Shown one piece after another: positions 24,632 through 33,270 of a stretch of 48,434 nt of DNA. How positions within the stretch are numbered: position 1 is the first letter of the stretch; every line of letters starts with the position of its first letter. The notes beneath the pieces were generated by a model that saw only the letters and a program-made list of their open reading frames with translations, was not told where the DNA came from and searched no databases. Origin of the DNA: JAQBZY01 sp038117205 (GTDB lineage: Bacteria; Pseudomonadota; Alphaproteobacteria; Rhodospirillales; Casp-alpha2); contig JAYOFL010000022.1 of assembly GCA_038117205.1 (NCBI GenBank), forward strand, positions 1 through 48,434, in the 5' to 3' direction. A program made the translations under genes and the position numbers.

Positions 24632-25873
24632 TCAGTCCTGGATCACCGCGTCGACATCGATCTCGACGAGGATGTGCGGCTTGGCGAAACCGTTGACGAT
24701 CAGGCCGGTGCCGCAGGGATGCACGCCCTTCACGTGCTTGCCGATGGCCTGGTAGACGGCTTCCCGGTGGCCGCGGTGCAGGATGTAGGTGCTGATCTTG
24801 ACGACGTCGTTCATGCTGGCGCCGGCTTCTTCCAGCAGCACCTTGATGTTCTTCATCGCCTGATCGGCCTGCGCGCCGGCGTCACCGGGCGCGGTGAAGT
24901 TGCCGTCGAGCGTCGAGCCGGTCTGGCCGCGCAGGTACACCCGGTTGCCGGCCCGGACCGCCTTGCAGAACTTCATGCCGAGCTTCTGGCCGTCCTTGTA
25001 TTCGTTGTCGGTGTGGAACTTGCGGAAGCGCGTGTGCGGTGTGCCGTTCGTCCGCGTGATGAACATGTCGATCTCGAACAGGATTTCCGGACGGGCGAAG
25101 CCGTTCATGATGAGACCCGTCGAGCACGGATAGGTGTCGCCGAAATACTTGCCGATGGCCTGATAGACGGGCTCCCGGTACGCCCGGTCGGCAATATAAA
25201 TGCGCGTCTTGCAGACATCGTCGAAGCTGGCGCCCGCCTCTTCCAGCAGATCGCGCGCGTTCCGCATGGCCTTGTCGGCCTGCAAGCCGGCGTCCTCGAT
25301 CGTATAGCCGGTGCCGTGCATGGTCTTGCCGTCGAACTCGGTGCCTGTCTGGCCGCGCAGGAAAATCTCGTCGCCGGTGTCGATCAGCCACGCGGAATCG
25401 CGGTTGATCTCGCCTTGCCCGTACCAGTCCTTGGAATTCATCAGCCGAAATTTCTTGAAGCCGCCGGCGGGCGGAATGTAAGCCTCGAGGTCGATCTCGA
25501 CCTTCATCTCCGGCATGGCGAGGCCCTTCACGATCAAGCCGGTGCCAACCGTGTGGTTGCCGCGCAGATGCTGCGCCACGGTCTTGTAGACCGGCACCCG
25601 GTAGGCCGGATCGGTCAGATAGGTCGTCACCATGGTGATGTGATCGAGGCTCGATCCCGCCTCCTCGAGCAGAATCTTGGCGTTCTTCATGACCTGATCG
25701 GCCTGCGCCCCGGCGTCGTTCGGATCAACCATCTTCTGGTTCAGGTCGAGACCCGTCTGGCCGCGCAGGAAGATGCGGTTCCCGGCCTTCACCGTCATGC
25801 ACATGTCGTTGTCGAGCCGCCCGCCCGGATAGACGTCACGGGTATTGAACTTGCGGAATCGCTCTATCTTCAT
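24632..25873 (-). CDS. triple RidA (YjgF/YER057c/UK114) domain fusion protein, first copy
   Basis: A 413-residue protein with three RidA domains (about 1-135, 136-273, 274-413). The repeat anchors are IFLRGQTG (34-41), IFLRGQTG (170-177) and VYLRGQTG (312-319). The imine-binding Arg position is Gly110, Ser251 and Gly388 (contexts TVGT, PCST, PCGT), so no domain has the canonical residue, while the terminal E-I-D strand is kept. Domain n matches domain n of the downstream paralogue better than its own siblings: TGDEI is in both second domains and TPHTR before both third domains. The start at 25873 follows AAAGGAT. RidA trimers are single-domain, so one such chain could form a pseudo-trimer by itself, which is inference. 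Confidence 0.9.
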   Translation of the reverse strand: MKIERFRKFNTRDVYPGGRLDNDMCMTVKAGNRIFLRGQTGLDLNQKMVDPNDAGAQADQVMKNAKILLEEAGSSLDHITMVTTYLTDPAYRVPVYKTVAQHLRGNHTVGTGLIVKGLAMPEMKVEIDLEAYIPPAGGFKKFRLMNSKDWYGQGEINRDSAWLIDTGDEIFLRGQTGTEFDGKTMHGTGYTIEDAGLQADKAMRNARDLLEEAGASFDDVCKTRIYIADRAYREPVYQAIGKYFGDTYPCSTGLIMNGFARPEILFEIDMFITRTNGTPHTRFRKFHTDNEYKDGQKLGMKFCKAVRAGNRVYLRGQTGSTLDGNFTAPGDAGAQADQAMKNIKVLLEEAGASMNDVVKISTYILHRGHREAVYQAIGKHVKGVHPCGTGLIVNGFAKPHILVEIDVDAVIQD

Positions 25874-25938
25874 GGTTGTATCCTTTCTGCGCGGGCGTGG
25901 ACGGGCCGAAACACAAACAGCGACGTGATTGCCGTCGC

Positions 25939-25967
25939 AGCATAGCCGCAAAGCGTGCAAGACGAAA
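25939..25967 (-). promoter_or_regulatory. candidate promoter for the triple-RidA operon
   Basis: On the minus strand TTTCGT (25967-25962) and TATGCT (25944-25939) are spaced by 17 bp, about 66 bp before the first RidA start codon. The -35 match is only partial. The 126-bp divergent spacer must also serve the MFS gene on the other strand. Confidence 0.35.
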
Positions 25968-25999
25968 GTGGGTAAGATCGAAAAATCGGTGCCAAAAGA

Positions 26000-27232
26000 T
26001 TGAAAAAACCTATTTCGGACAGTTGGTTAACGTTGTTACTTATCAGTCTCAGCGCGACCAACCCCTTTGCCTTTCACGTCTTCGTTCCGTCCATGCCGGG
26101 GCTGGTCGACACCTTCAATTCGACCCCCGCAGCCGTACAACTTACGGTTAGTCTTTACATCGGAACCTTCGCCATCGCGCAGCTCTGCTACGGGCCCCTC
26201 TCCGACAAATTCGGCCGCCGGCGGGTGATCCTGGCCGGCATCGGCATCTATGCCGTGGCGCCGCTCCTGTGCACCCAAGCGACCTCCATCGAGGCGCTCG
26301 CCGCCGGCCGCGCCTTGCAGGCCATCGGCGGCTGCGCCGGGTTGATGTTCGCCCGCGTCATCGCCCGCGACCTGCACGGACGCGACAAGGCGGCGAGCGT
26401 CATCGCGTCGGTCACCATGATCTCGTCGGCGATGACGGCGGCGGCGCCGGCCATCGGCGGCTTCCTGGACGTCTGGATGGGCTGGCGGGCGAGTTTCGTG
26501 TTCACCGCCGCCCTCGGCTCGGTCGTCTTCACCATCTGCCTGTTGTGGCTGCCGGAAACCCGCCCCAGCAACACGCCGGCCCGGAGCATCCTGCAGACCT
26601 TCGCCGACGGCGTGCGGCTGCTGCGGAACCCGGCCTTCGTCGGTTACGCGGCGCACGGCGCCTGCACCCTATCGGGCTGGTACGCCATGCTCGCCGGGCT
26701 GCCGTTTGTCCTGGTGGAAGTGTTCGGCCTGCCGAAGACCGCCTACGGCTACTACTATCCGATCCTCGCCATCGGCTACACACTCGGCAATCTGGTGACG
26801 TCCCGGATGGCGACGCCGTGGGGCGCCAACCGCCTGATCGTCACCGGCGCGACCATCGCCATCTCGGCCTGCATCCCGCTCTATCTCTGGAACGGCTTCG
26901 GCACGCCTAGTGCGCTTTCCATGTTCATACCGCTCGGCCTGATCGTGCTCGGTCAGGGTATCAGCCAGCCCGGCGCCACATCGAGCGCCATCGGCGTCCG
27001 TCCCGACCTTGCCGGCAGCGCCGCCGGCATGATGGGATTTTCGCAATGGATGATCGCCGCCGGCACCTCGCAATTGATGGGCGTCATCATCGACGGCACC
27101 ATATGGCCGACGATCTGGATGGCGTCCTTCTTCGCCGTGATGTCATTGGCCGCCTATCTGTTCGCCCGCTGGGGCGAAGCCCGCGCCGAACGCCTGCAAG
27201 CTCTCCTGCAACCGGATACGGAGAATTCCTGA
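26000..27232 (+). CDS. MFS transporter, Bcr/CflA family
   Basis: A 410-residue protein with about 12 hydrophobic segments. The MFS loop 2-3 motif is GPLSDKFGRRRVILAG, preceded by FVPSMPGLVDTF in the first periplasmic loop as in Bcr/CflA drug-efflux proteins. The start is a TTG at 26000, because the first helix (WLTLLLISLSATNPFAFHVF) lies between it and the next Met. The gene overlaps nothing upstream and ends 1 bp before the amidohydrolase start, so it is co-transcribed with that gene. It could export or import a pathway compound. Bcr/CflA members are mostly exporters (for example bicyclomycin, sulfonamides, cysteine). Confidence 0.87.
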   Translation: MKKPISDSWLTLLLISLSATNPFAFHVFVPSMPGLVDTFNSTPAAVQLTVSLYIGTFAIAQLCYGPLSDKFGRRRVILAGIGIYAVAPLLCTQATSIEALAAGRALQAIGGCAGLMFARVIARDLHGRDKAASVIASVTMISSAMTAAAPAIGGFLDVWMGWRASFVFTAALGSVVFTICLLWLPETRPSNTPARSILQTFADGVRLLRNPAFVGYAAHGACTLSGWYAMLAGLPFVLVEVFGLPKTAYGYYYPILAIGYTLGNLVTSRMATPWGANRLIVTGATIAISACIPLYLWNGFGTPSALSMFIPLGLIVLGQGISQPGATSSAIGVRPDLAGSAAGMMGFSQWMIAAGTSQLMGVIIDGTIWPTIWMASFFAVMSLAAYLFARWGEARAERLQALLQPDTENS

Positions 27233-27233
27233 C

Positions 27234-28616
27234 ATGACCGCCGAGACCGACTGGATCATCACCGGCGCCACCGTCGTCACCCTCGAAGGCGGCGACGGCA
27301 TCATCGAGGACGGCGCCGTCGCCGTGCGCGGCGGCCGCATCGCCGGCGTCGGCCCGAGCAAGACGCTCGCCCGCGCCAATCCCGATCTCGCCGTCATCGA
27401 CGGCCGCGGCAAGGCGGTCCTGCCCGGCCTGATGAATTCGCACACACACTGCGTGCTGCTCGTGCTGCGCGGCACCGTCGAGGACATGAGCGGCGACGCC
27501 ATCTTCGGCTACATGACGCCGATCAGCTTCGCCATGACCGACGACGAGCGGCGCGCGCTCGGCCGCCTCGGCTGCCTGGAGGCGATCCGCTCCGGCACGA
27601 CGACGCTGGTCGAGCCGTTCCGCTTCATCACCGGCTACGCCGACGGCATGATCGAGAGCGGGCTCAGGCTCTATTTCGGCGAGAACGCCGCCGACGCCCT
27701 GACGCTGAAGATACGGCACGGCATCTACGAATACGACCGGGGCTTCGGACAGGAATTCCTCGACCGCACCGTCGACATGATCGACAGGTTCCACGGTGCC
27801 GACGGCGGCCGCGTGCAGTGCCAGGTTTCCGCGCACGCGCCGGACGTCTGTTCGCCGTGGATGCTCGACAAGCTGAACCAATTGGCAGCGAAGCACGGCC
27901 TGACGCGTACCGTGCACCTGTCGCAGAGCCCGAAGGAGCTGAAGCAGGTGCGCGACGCCTACGGCCGCACGTCGGCCGAATATCTCGACGACAACGGCTG
28001 GCTCGCCGACGACGTGATCGCGGCGCACTGGACTTACTGCACGGAAGCCGACATCGCGCTTCTGGCGGAGCGCGGCGTGCACATGGCGCACTGCCCGGCC
28101 AATTCCTCCAGACGCGGCCCGCACAAGGTGATGGCCGACAAGATCATCGACGCCGGCGTCAATGTCGTCTTCGGCACCGACAACATGACCGAGGACATGT
28201 TCCAGGCGATGAAGATCGGCTCCATCGTGCACCGGGGCGCGCGCGGCGGCGGCGTCAATCCGGCACCGCTGCACGCGCTGCAGGCGGCGACCATCAACGG
28301 CGCGAAGGCACTCGGCCGGGAAGCTGATCTCGGCACCATCACGCCCGGCAAGCGCGCCGATCTGACGGTCCTCGACCTCAACCATTCGAGCCTGCGCCCC
28401 GTGATCAACCTCGTCTCGAACATCGTGCACTACGGCCACCCGGGCGTGGTCACTGACGTCGTGGTCGAGGGCAACTTCCTGATGAAGGACGGCAAGGTGC
28501 TGTCCATGAATGAAAACGACGTCATAGAAGAGGCGCAGGAGGCGACACGCGCCGCCTGGCGACGCCTCGGCGAAATATCCCCGGATATCGAGCTCCCCGT
28601 CTCGATGCGAAGTTAA
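27234..28616 (+). CDS. amidohydrolase / chlorohydrolase-type deaminase (TrzN/SAH-deaminase group)
   Basis: A 460-residue cytosolic metal-dependent hydrolase. Motifs: LPGLMNSHTHCVLLVLRG (HxH), RTVHLSQSPKE (ligand His), AHWTYCTEADIALLA (ligand His), AHCPANSS and VFGTDNMTEDMFQAM (catalytic Asp). This is the branch with S-adenosylhomocysteine/methylthioadenosine deaminase, guanine deaminase and s-triazine hydrolases. Short acidic linkers and a C-terminal beta-sandwich segment (VVTDVVVEGNFLMKDGKVLS) complete the fold. It begins 1 bp after the MFS gene and is followed by an N-formylglutamate-amidohydrolase-like gene after 11 bp. Probable role: hydrolytic deamination of an N-heterocycle or amidine. 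Confidence 0.88.
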   Translation: MTAETDWIITGATVVTLEGGDGIIEDGAVAVRGGRIAGVGPSKTLARANPDLAVIDGRGKAVLPGLMNSHTHCVLLVLRGTVEDMSGDAIFGYMTPISFAMTDDERRALGRLGCLEAIRSGTTTLVEPFRFITGYADGMIESGLRLYFGENAADALTLKIRHGIYEYDRGFGQEFLDRTVDMIDRFHGADGGRVQCQVSAHAPDVCSPWMLDKLNQLAAKHGLTRTVHLSQSPKELKQVRDAYGRTSAEYLDDNGWLADDVIAAHWTYCTEADIALLAERGVHMAHCPANSSRRGPHKVMADKIIDAGVNVVFGTDNMTEDMFQAMKIGSIVHRGARGGGVNPAPLHALQAATINGAKALGREADLGTITPGKRADLTVLDLNHSSLRPVINLVSNIVHYGHPGVVTDVVVEGNFLMKDGKVLSMNENDVIEEAQEATRAAWRRLGEISPDIELPVSMRS

Positions 28617-28627
28617 GGAGGAAAGAC

Positions 28628-29506
28628 ATGCCGCAAGCGAGAACCGACGACACCTACATCCCCGGCGTCCTGCATTGCCGGGTACCGGTCGGCGGCGCCG
28701 TGCCGCTGGTCTTCGATATTCCGCGCAGCGGCAACGAATACCCCTGCGACTTCCATAGCCCGGCGCTGTTCGACGCGGTCCGGCGGTCGGTCTCCATGTA
28801 CGTGCAGGAACTGTACGTCCTGGCGACGGACGCCGGCGCGACGTGGCTCTATGCCCTCTTCCCGAACGTCTACATCGACGCCAACCGGCACGAGCTCGAC
28901 GTCGATCCGAAGTGGGTGGCCGGCGATTGGCCGGTGCCGTTGGACCCCTCCGACAAGTCCATGCGCGGCATGGGCCTGATCCCGCGCGTCTGCGGCAAGG
29001 GCGACGTCGCGTTGCAGGTGGACCCCATCACGGCGGCCGATCTGCAGCACCGGCTGGTCTCATACTACTGGCCCTATCACGACAGGCTGCGCGGAATCCT
29101 CGAGACCTTCGCCGCCACCCAGGGCGTTGCTTTTCACGTCAGTTGCCCCAGCATGTCGAGCGTCGGCGGCAAGGCCGTCGCCGATCCGGGGCGGAAACGC
29201 TCCGACTTCGACATCGGCACGCGGCACGGCACGACCTGCGATCCGGCGTTCGCCGACGCGGTGGTCTCGTTCCTGGGCGGGCGCGGCTATCACGTGACGC
29301 TCAACGAGCATTTCGCCGGCGCCGAGTCGGTGCGCAAGCACGGCAATCCCGCCGGCGGCGTGCACAGCCTGCAGATCGAGATCAACCGCGGCGTCTACAT
29401 GAACGAGGACACCTATCTGCGCGGGCCGCGCTTCGACGAAATCCGCCGGCACCTGCGTGAGTTGGCCACCCATCTCGCCGATTTCGCCCGCGCCCGCGCC
29501 AAGTGA
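28628..29506 (+). CDS. N-formylglutamate amidohydrolase family protein
   Basis: A 292-residue protein. Family features: VFDIPRSGNEYPCDF (corresponding to D.SR.GN.F), FPNVYIDANRHELDVD (the D.NR metal region), FDIGTRHGTTCD and GYHVTLNEHFAGAESVRKHG. HutG-type enzymes hydrolyse N-formyl-L-glutamate to glutamate and formate in the final step of one histidine route; related proteins act on other N-formyl or N-acyl amino acids. AAGGAGGAAAG precedes the ATG. No hut genes are nearby, so histidine breakdown is not implied. Release of a formyl or acyl group from an amino acid made by the surrounding enzymes is the likely job. Confidence 0.85.
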   Translation: MPQARTDDTYIPGVLHCRVPVGGAVPLVFDIPRSGNEYPCDFHSPALFDAVRRSVSMYVQELYVLATDAGATWLYALFPNVYIDANRHELDVDPKWVAGDWPVPLDPSDKSMRGMGLIPRVCGKGDVALQVDPITAADLQHRLVSYYWPYHDRLRGILETFAATQGVAFHVSCPSMSSVGGKAVADPGRKRSDFDIGTRHGTTCDPAFADAVVSFLGGRGYHVTLNEHFAGAESVRKHGNPAGGVHSLQIEINRGVYMNEDTYLRGPRFDEIRRHLRELATHLADFARARAK

Positions 29507-29519
29507 CCGGAGACAGCGC

Positions 29520-30794
29520 ATGAGCACGAAGACGAACGACGCCCGCAAACAGCTGCTGGACTGGATCGAGGCCGACCGCGACAAGCTGGTCGGTTTCCTG
29601 AGCGGCTTTCTCTCGAAGCCCTCCGCCAATCCGCCCGGCGACACCCGCGAGGCCACGGCCTTCGTCGCCGACTGGCTCAAGAACGAAGGCATTCCGCACG
29701 ACATCGTCGCGCCGATGTAGAACATGCCCAACATCGTCGCCGTCACGAACGGTTCGGGCCCCGGCCGGCACCTGGTGATGAACCGTCACATCGACGTCTT
29801 CCCGGTCGGCGAGGACGAGAAGTGGACGCACGGCCCCTGGTCCGGCGACGTCGCCGACGGCAAGGTGTGGGGACGCGGCGCCTCCGACATGAAGTGCGGC
29901 ACCAGCGCGTCGATCCTGGCGTTCGTCTATTTGTCCCGGCTCAAGACGCACTGGCCGGGCAAGCTGGTGCTGACCGCCGTCTCCGACGAGGAGACCGGCG
30001 GCAAGTGGGGCACGCGCTACCTGCTCGACCACCGTGCCGAGGATTGCGTCGGTGACTGCGTGCTAAACGCCGAGCCGAGCGGCCTCAACTCCGTCCGCTT
30101 CGCGGAAAAAGGCACGCTCCGCCTCACCTTCATCGTCGAGACGCCGGGCGCGCACGGCGCCTATCCACACCGAAGCAAGAACGCCAACCGCATCGCCGCG
30201 TCGCTGATCTGCGATCTCGATGCCATCAATGACCTGCCGGTCAACATGCCGCCGAAGATGGCGGAAATCCTGTCGCGGCCGGAAGTCCGCGCCTGCATGG
30301 ACGGCGTCATGGGCAAGGGCGCCGCCGACGTGGCGACGCGTGTCACGCTTAACGTCGGCGTCGTGAGGGGCGGGCTCAAGGTCAACATGATGCCGGGCAA
30401 CTGCCGCGTCGAGGCCGATATCCGCCTGCCGTTCGGCGTCGATAGGACCGACGTTCTCGCCGCCATTGAGAAGATCTTGGAACGCTATCCGGAAGTGACG
30501 TTGGAAGTGCAGGAAGCGGCGAGCAATCCGGCGTCCGCCAGCGAGCCCGATCACGAGATGCTCGGCATCCTGAAGCGCGTCATCGCCGAACACAGCCCGC
30601 ACCGGCCCGAGGCCATCACCGGCATCGGCGCGACGGACTGCAAGTTCTTCCGCTACAAGGGCGTGCCGTCGTTCGTCTACGGCCCCTCGCCCGCCACCAT
30701 GTCGATGCCGGACGAACACGTGCCGATCGAGGATTTCCTGCACGTAATGCGCACGCACGCCCTCGCAGCGTTCGACTATCTGACGGCGAAGTGA
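29520..30794 (+). pseudogene. M20 family hydrolase interrupted by an in-frame amber codon
   Basis: The frame from ATG 29520 encodes 66 residues of a normal M20 N-terminus (FLSKPSANPPGDTREATAFV) and meets TAG at 29718-29720. The same frame then continues without shift from 29721, giving NMPNIVAV, GPGRHLVMNRHIDVFPVG and WGRGASDMKCGT (bridging Asp intact). It goes on to SDEETGGKWG (Glu pair intact), LNAEPSGLN and DCKFFRYKGVPSF, and stops at 30794. Total length would be 424 residues, normal for the family. The stop most simply arose by CAG or similar to TAG. Alternatives: re-initiation at ATG 29724, four bases after the stop, would give a 356-residue protein lacking the first strands; amber suppression; or a sequencing error. 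It is the only ArgE/DapE-like M20 here with all canonical ligands. Confidence 0.8.
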
Positions 30795-30798
30795 CGGA

Positions 30799-32340
30799 TC
30801 AGATGCTGGAGTTGCGGGGCTCGTAGGGCTCAAACGGCTCGTCGTCGAGCCAACCCGCGTAGAATTTCTCGACATACGGAAGCGTCCGCCGCGCCATCCT
30901 GCGGTGGCGTTCCTCGTCCGCCGTGCGCGGGCCAGCCAGCCGCTCGGCGAGTTCCCGAAGCGCCGCCGGCTCGTCGATGCGGGTGAAGCGGCCACCCTTC
31001 AGGATCGGCTCGCCGGCCACTAGGACCGTGTCGACGCCGGACGTCTTGGCGCGGGCGACGACGGCGTCGAGCATGGAGACGGACGGGTCGAGATAGGGCT
31101 CGGCGATCTGCGCGTGCTTCAGCAGCACCATGTCGGCGGCGCGGCCGACCTCGATCCGGCCAATGTCGGCGCCGAAGCCCGTGGTCAAGGCGCCGTGCTC
31201 CGTCGCCATGCGGAACACCTGGCCCGCCGTCGGCGCCGGCGCCTCGAAGCGCGGCGGCCGATGCCCGTGCAACACCTGGCGCATTTCCGCCAGCATGTCC
31301 CGGTCGTCGTTGACGCCGGCTTCGTCGATGCCGATGGCGACCTTGATGCCGCGCGACAGCATGGCATTCACGGGCGCGGCGCCGCTTTTCAGGCGCATGT
31401 TGGATGAGCAATTGTGGCAAATGCGCGTGTCGGCGGCGGCGATGGCGTCGAGATCGTCTTCCGTCGTCCAGACGCCGTGGCCGAGCGTCATCCGCTCGTT
31501 GAGGAGCCCGGCGCGTTCGAGGTGCCGGATCGGCGACCCGCCGGAGCGTTTGCGTGCGAACGCCCGCTGATAAGGCGTTTCCAGGAGATGCATGTGCATG
31601 CAGGCGCCGGTCCGCGCCGACGCGTCGGCGATCCGCTCCAACGCTTCGTCGGTACACCATTGGTAATTCAAGGGCGCCAACTGGATGGCGACACGGTCCG
31701 CATCGGCATAGGCGGCGCGAAGCCGTTCGAACGCCTCGATATTGCCGTCGATGCTGAGTTTCAGCGGGTCGATGGCGGCGCGGAGTTCCGCCGCCAGGTC
31801 CGCCGGCAACGTCGCCAGGAAGGCGTCATCGTCGCCGTAGACGATGCGGTTCTGGTCGCGCAGGCAATAGGAATAGGACACTCGCATGCCGACCTCGGCA
31901 TAGGCGCCGATCACCTGCCCGGCGGCCTCGCAGACCTCCGACGGGCCGCCCAGCACGCGGTTATGCAGATGCTGGACGGTGGTCACACCGGAACGCACCA
32001 GCTCGAACGCCGAATAGAGCGTGTCCAGCCGCCACGGCACGGCGCGCGTGCCCATGCGGTCGATCAGCCATAGCTCCAGCGGCAGGTCCGGCGCGCCCAA
32101 TTGAAACGGCGTCACGCCGACATGGTGATGCGCGTTGACGAAGCCCGGAAACACAACGAAGCCGTCGCCACCGATGACCGTCACGTCAGGTCCTGCCTGA
32201 TTCAGGATGGTCTCGGCGGCTCCGACGGCGGAGATCACGCCGTTCTCGATCAGGATGGCGCCGTTCCCGACCTCGACGGCCTTGCCGTCATCGCCGATTC
32301 CCGCAATTACCGTCCGTCCGCGAACAATTGTCTTCGTCAT
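30799..32340 (-). CDS. amidohydrolase family protein
   Basis: A 513-residue metal-dependent hydrolase starting MTKTIVRGRTVIAGIGDDGK at 32340; a longer in-frame start upstream lies in the spacer and lacks homology. Motifs: FPGFVNAHHHVGVTPFQLG (HxH), LLETPYQRAF region with MHMHLLE (ligand His), LGHGVWTTEDDLD (ligand His), RICHNCSSNMRLKSG and IGIDEAGVNDDRDM (catalytic Asp). This places it in the aminohydrolase group of guanine deaminase, SAH deaminase and s-triazine hydrolases. It is convergent with the broken M20 gene (4 bp apart) and divergent from the TetR regulator, which may control it. Substrate unknown. Confidence 0.88.
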   Translation of the reverse strand: MTKTIVRGRTVIAGIGDDGKAVEVGNGAILIENGVISAVGAAETILNQAGPDVTVIGGDGFVVFPGFVNAHHHVGVTPFQLGAPDLPLELWLIDRMGTRAVPWRLDTLYSAFELVRSGVTTVQHLHNRVLGGPSEVCEAAGQVIGAYAEVGMRVSYSYCLRDQNRIVYGDDDAFLATLPADLAAELRAAIDPLKLSIDGNIEAFERLRAAYADADRVAIQLAPLNYQWCTDEALERIADASARTGACMHMHLLETPYQRAFARKRSGGSPIRHLERAGLLNERMTLGHGVWTTEDDLDAIAAADTRICHNCSSNMRLKSGAAPVNAMLSRGIKVAIGIDEAGVNDDRDMLAEMRQVLHGHRPPRFEAPAPTAGQVFRMATEHGALTTGFGADIGRIEVGRAADMVLLKHAQIAEPYLDPSVSMLDAVVARAKTSGVDTVLVAGEPILKGGRFTRIDEPAALRELAERLAGPRTADEERHRRMARRTLPYVEKFYAGWLDDEPFEPYEPRNSSI

Positions 32341-32459
32341 CGCCCCGCCACACCGCCGATTCCATGCCCAGTTTCGCCGCATAGGCAGGAAATGTCGAAT
32401 TCCGGAAATCGGAGATTGACCGGATTCCGGTAAATTGTCCGGGATCAGCGAATTTTCCT

Positions 32460-32476
32460 TTTAGACTCGTTCTAAA
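32460..32476. promoter_or_regulatory. candidate TetR operator (inverted repeat)
   Basis: TTTAGA (32460-32465) and TCTAAA (32471-32476) form a perfect inverted repeat with a 5-bp centre, in the AT-rich 222-bp spacer between the leftward amidohydrolase and the rightward TetR gene. TetR-type repressors typically bind short dyads in exactly this position, controlling both divergent units. The assignment rests on symmetry and location only. Confidence 0.45.
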
Positions 32477-32562
32477 GCCATTATCTTTGTGTGAAATTAT
32501 GTTTCCGTTCCCTATTATCTTACGTATTAGGGATATCGAATTCCATTTTGGCGGAAGGCCCC

Positions 32563-33150
32563 ATGCAGCATCCTCGTCTCGTCCGCACCGGGAAAGCGGA
32601 AAGCCTCGTCGATACCGCCATGCGCGTGTTTCACAAGAACGGATTCCACGCCACGGGCATCCAGCAGCTTCTCGAGGAAGCCGGGGTCTCGAAGATGACC
32701 CTCTACGGCAACTTCGACTCCAAGGACGAACTGATCCTCGCCTCGCTCCGGAAACGCGACACGAGCTTCCGCGACTGGTTCCAGGCGCGGACCAATGCCC
32801 GCGCCACGTCGCCGCGCGATGCCCTGCTCGCTGTTTTCGATACATTGGACGAATGGATCCGCAGCGAGGATTTCTACGGCTGCATGTTCATCAACGCCTC
32901 GGCGGAGTTCGCCCAGGCAACCGATCCGGTGCACGTCATCGCGGCGGAACACAAGCGCCTCGTGCTCGACTACATTTGCGGTTTGGCCGAGAACGCCGGC
33001 GCCGCCGACCCCAAGCGGCTCGGCACGCACATCTTCCTGCTCACCGAGGGTGCGATCGTCGACGGCCAGGTCCGCTCGAACAAGAACGCCGCGCAGGAAG
33101 CCAAGGAAGCGGCGAGGCTGATCGTCGACGCCCTCCTGCCCGCCACCTGA
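32563..33150 (+). CDS. TetR family transcriptional regulator
   Basis: A 195-residue protein from ATG 32563. The N-terminal helix-turn-helix is clear: TAMRVFHKNGFHATGIQQLL then EEAGVSKMTLYGNFDSKDEL (residues 18-57). The C-terminal ligand-binding domain contains SAEFAQATDPVHVIAAEHKR. TetR proteins usually repress a divergent or adjacent operon until a small ligand binds. Here the amidohydrolase across the spacer is the likely target, and TTTAGA-N5-TCTAAA lies between. The upstream TTG/GTG extension of the frame is in the AT-rich spacer and not conserved-looking. Confidence 0.9.
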   Translation: MQHPRLVRTGKAESLVDTAMRVFHKNGFHATGIQQLLEEAGVSKMTLYGNFDSKDELILASLRKRDTSFRDWFQARTNARATSPRDALLAVFDTLDEWIRSEDFYGCMFINASAEFAQATDPVHVIAAEHKRLVLDYICGLAENAGAADPKRLGTHIFLLTEGAIVDGQVRSNKNAAQEAKEAARLIVDALLPAT

Positions 33151-33180
33151 TACCGGCCCACCCGATCCGCAAATACGAAA

Positions 33181-33207
33181 AGGCCCCCGCTTCTTCAGCG
33201 GAGGCCT
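33181..33207 (-). terminator. Rho-independent terminator of the csp gene
   Basis: An 11-bp stem with one mismatch (33181-33191 with 33197-33207) and a 5-nt loop. On the minus strand the hairpin is followed by TTTTCG, so it terminates the cold-shock gene transcribed from the right, 64 bp after its stop. It may also weakly stop the TetR transcript. Confidence 0.75.
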
Positions 33208-33270
33208 AGACGTGGTTTTGAGCTCTGATCCGTGCCGGGCGCCCCGGCGCGGTCGACCATGAGTAGACGG

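Noticed and set aside
22370..25945. Very long plus-strand open frame (over 1000 codons) opposite the RidA genes
   Set aside because: It is the antisense of the cytosine-deaminase-like gene's other frame and of the repetitive RidA genes; composition is Arg/Gly/His-rich and no domain is recognisable, whereas the minus strand has clear RidA domains.
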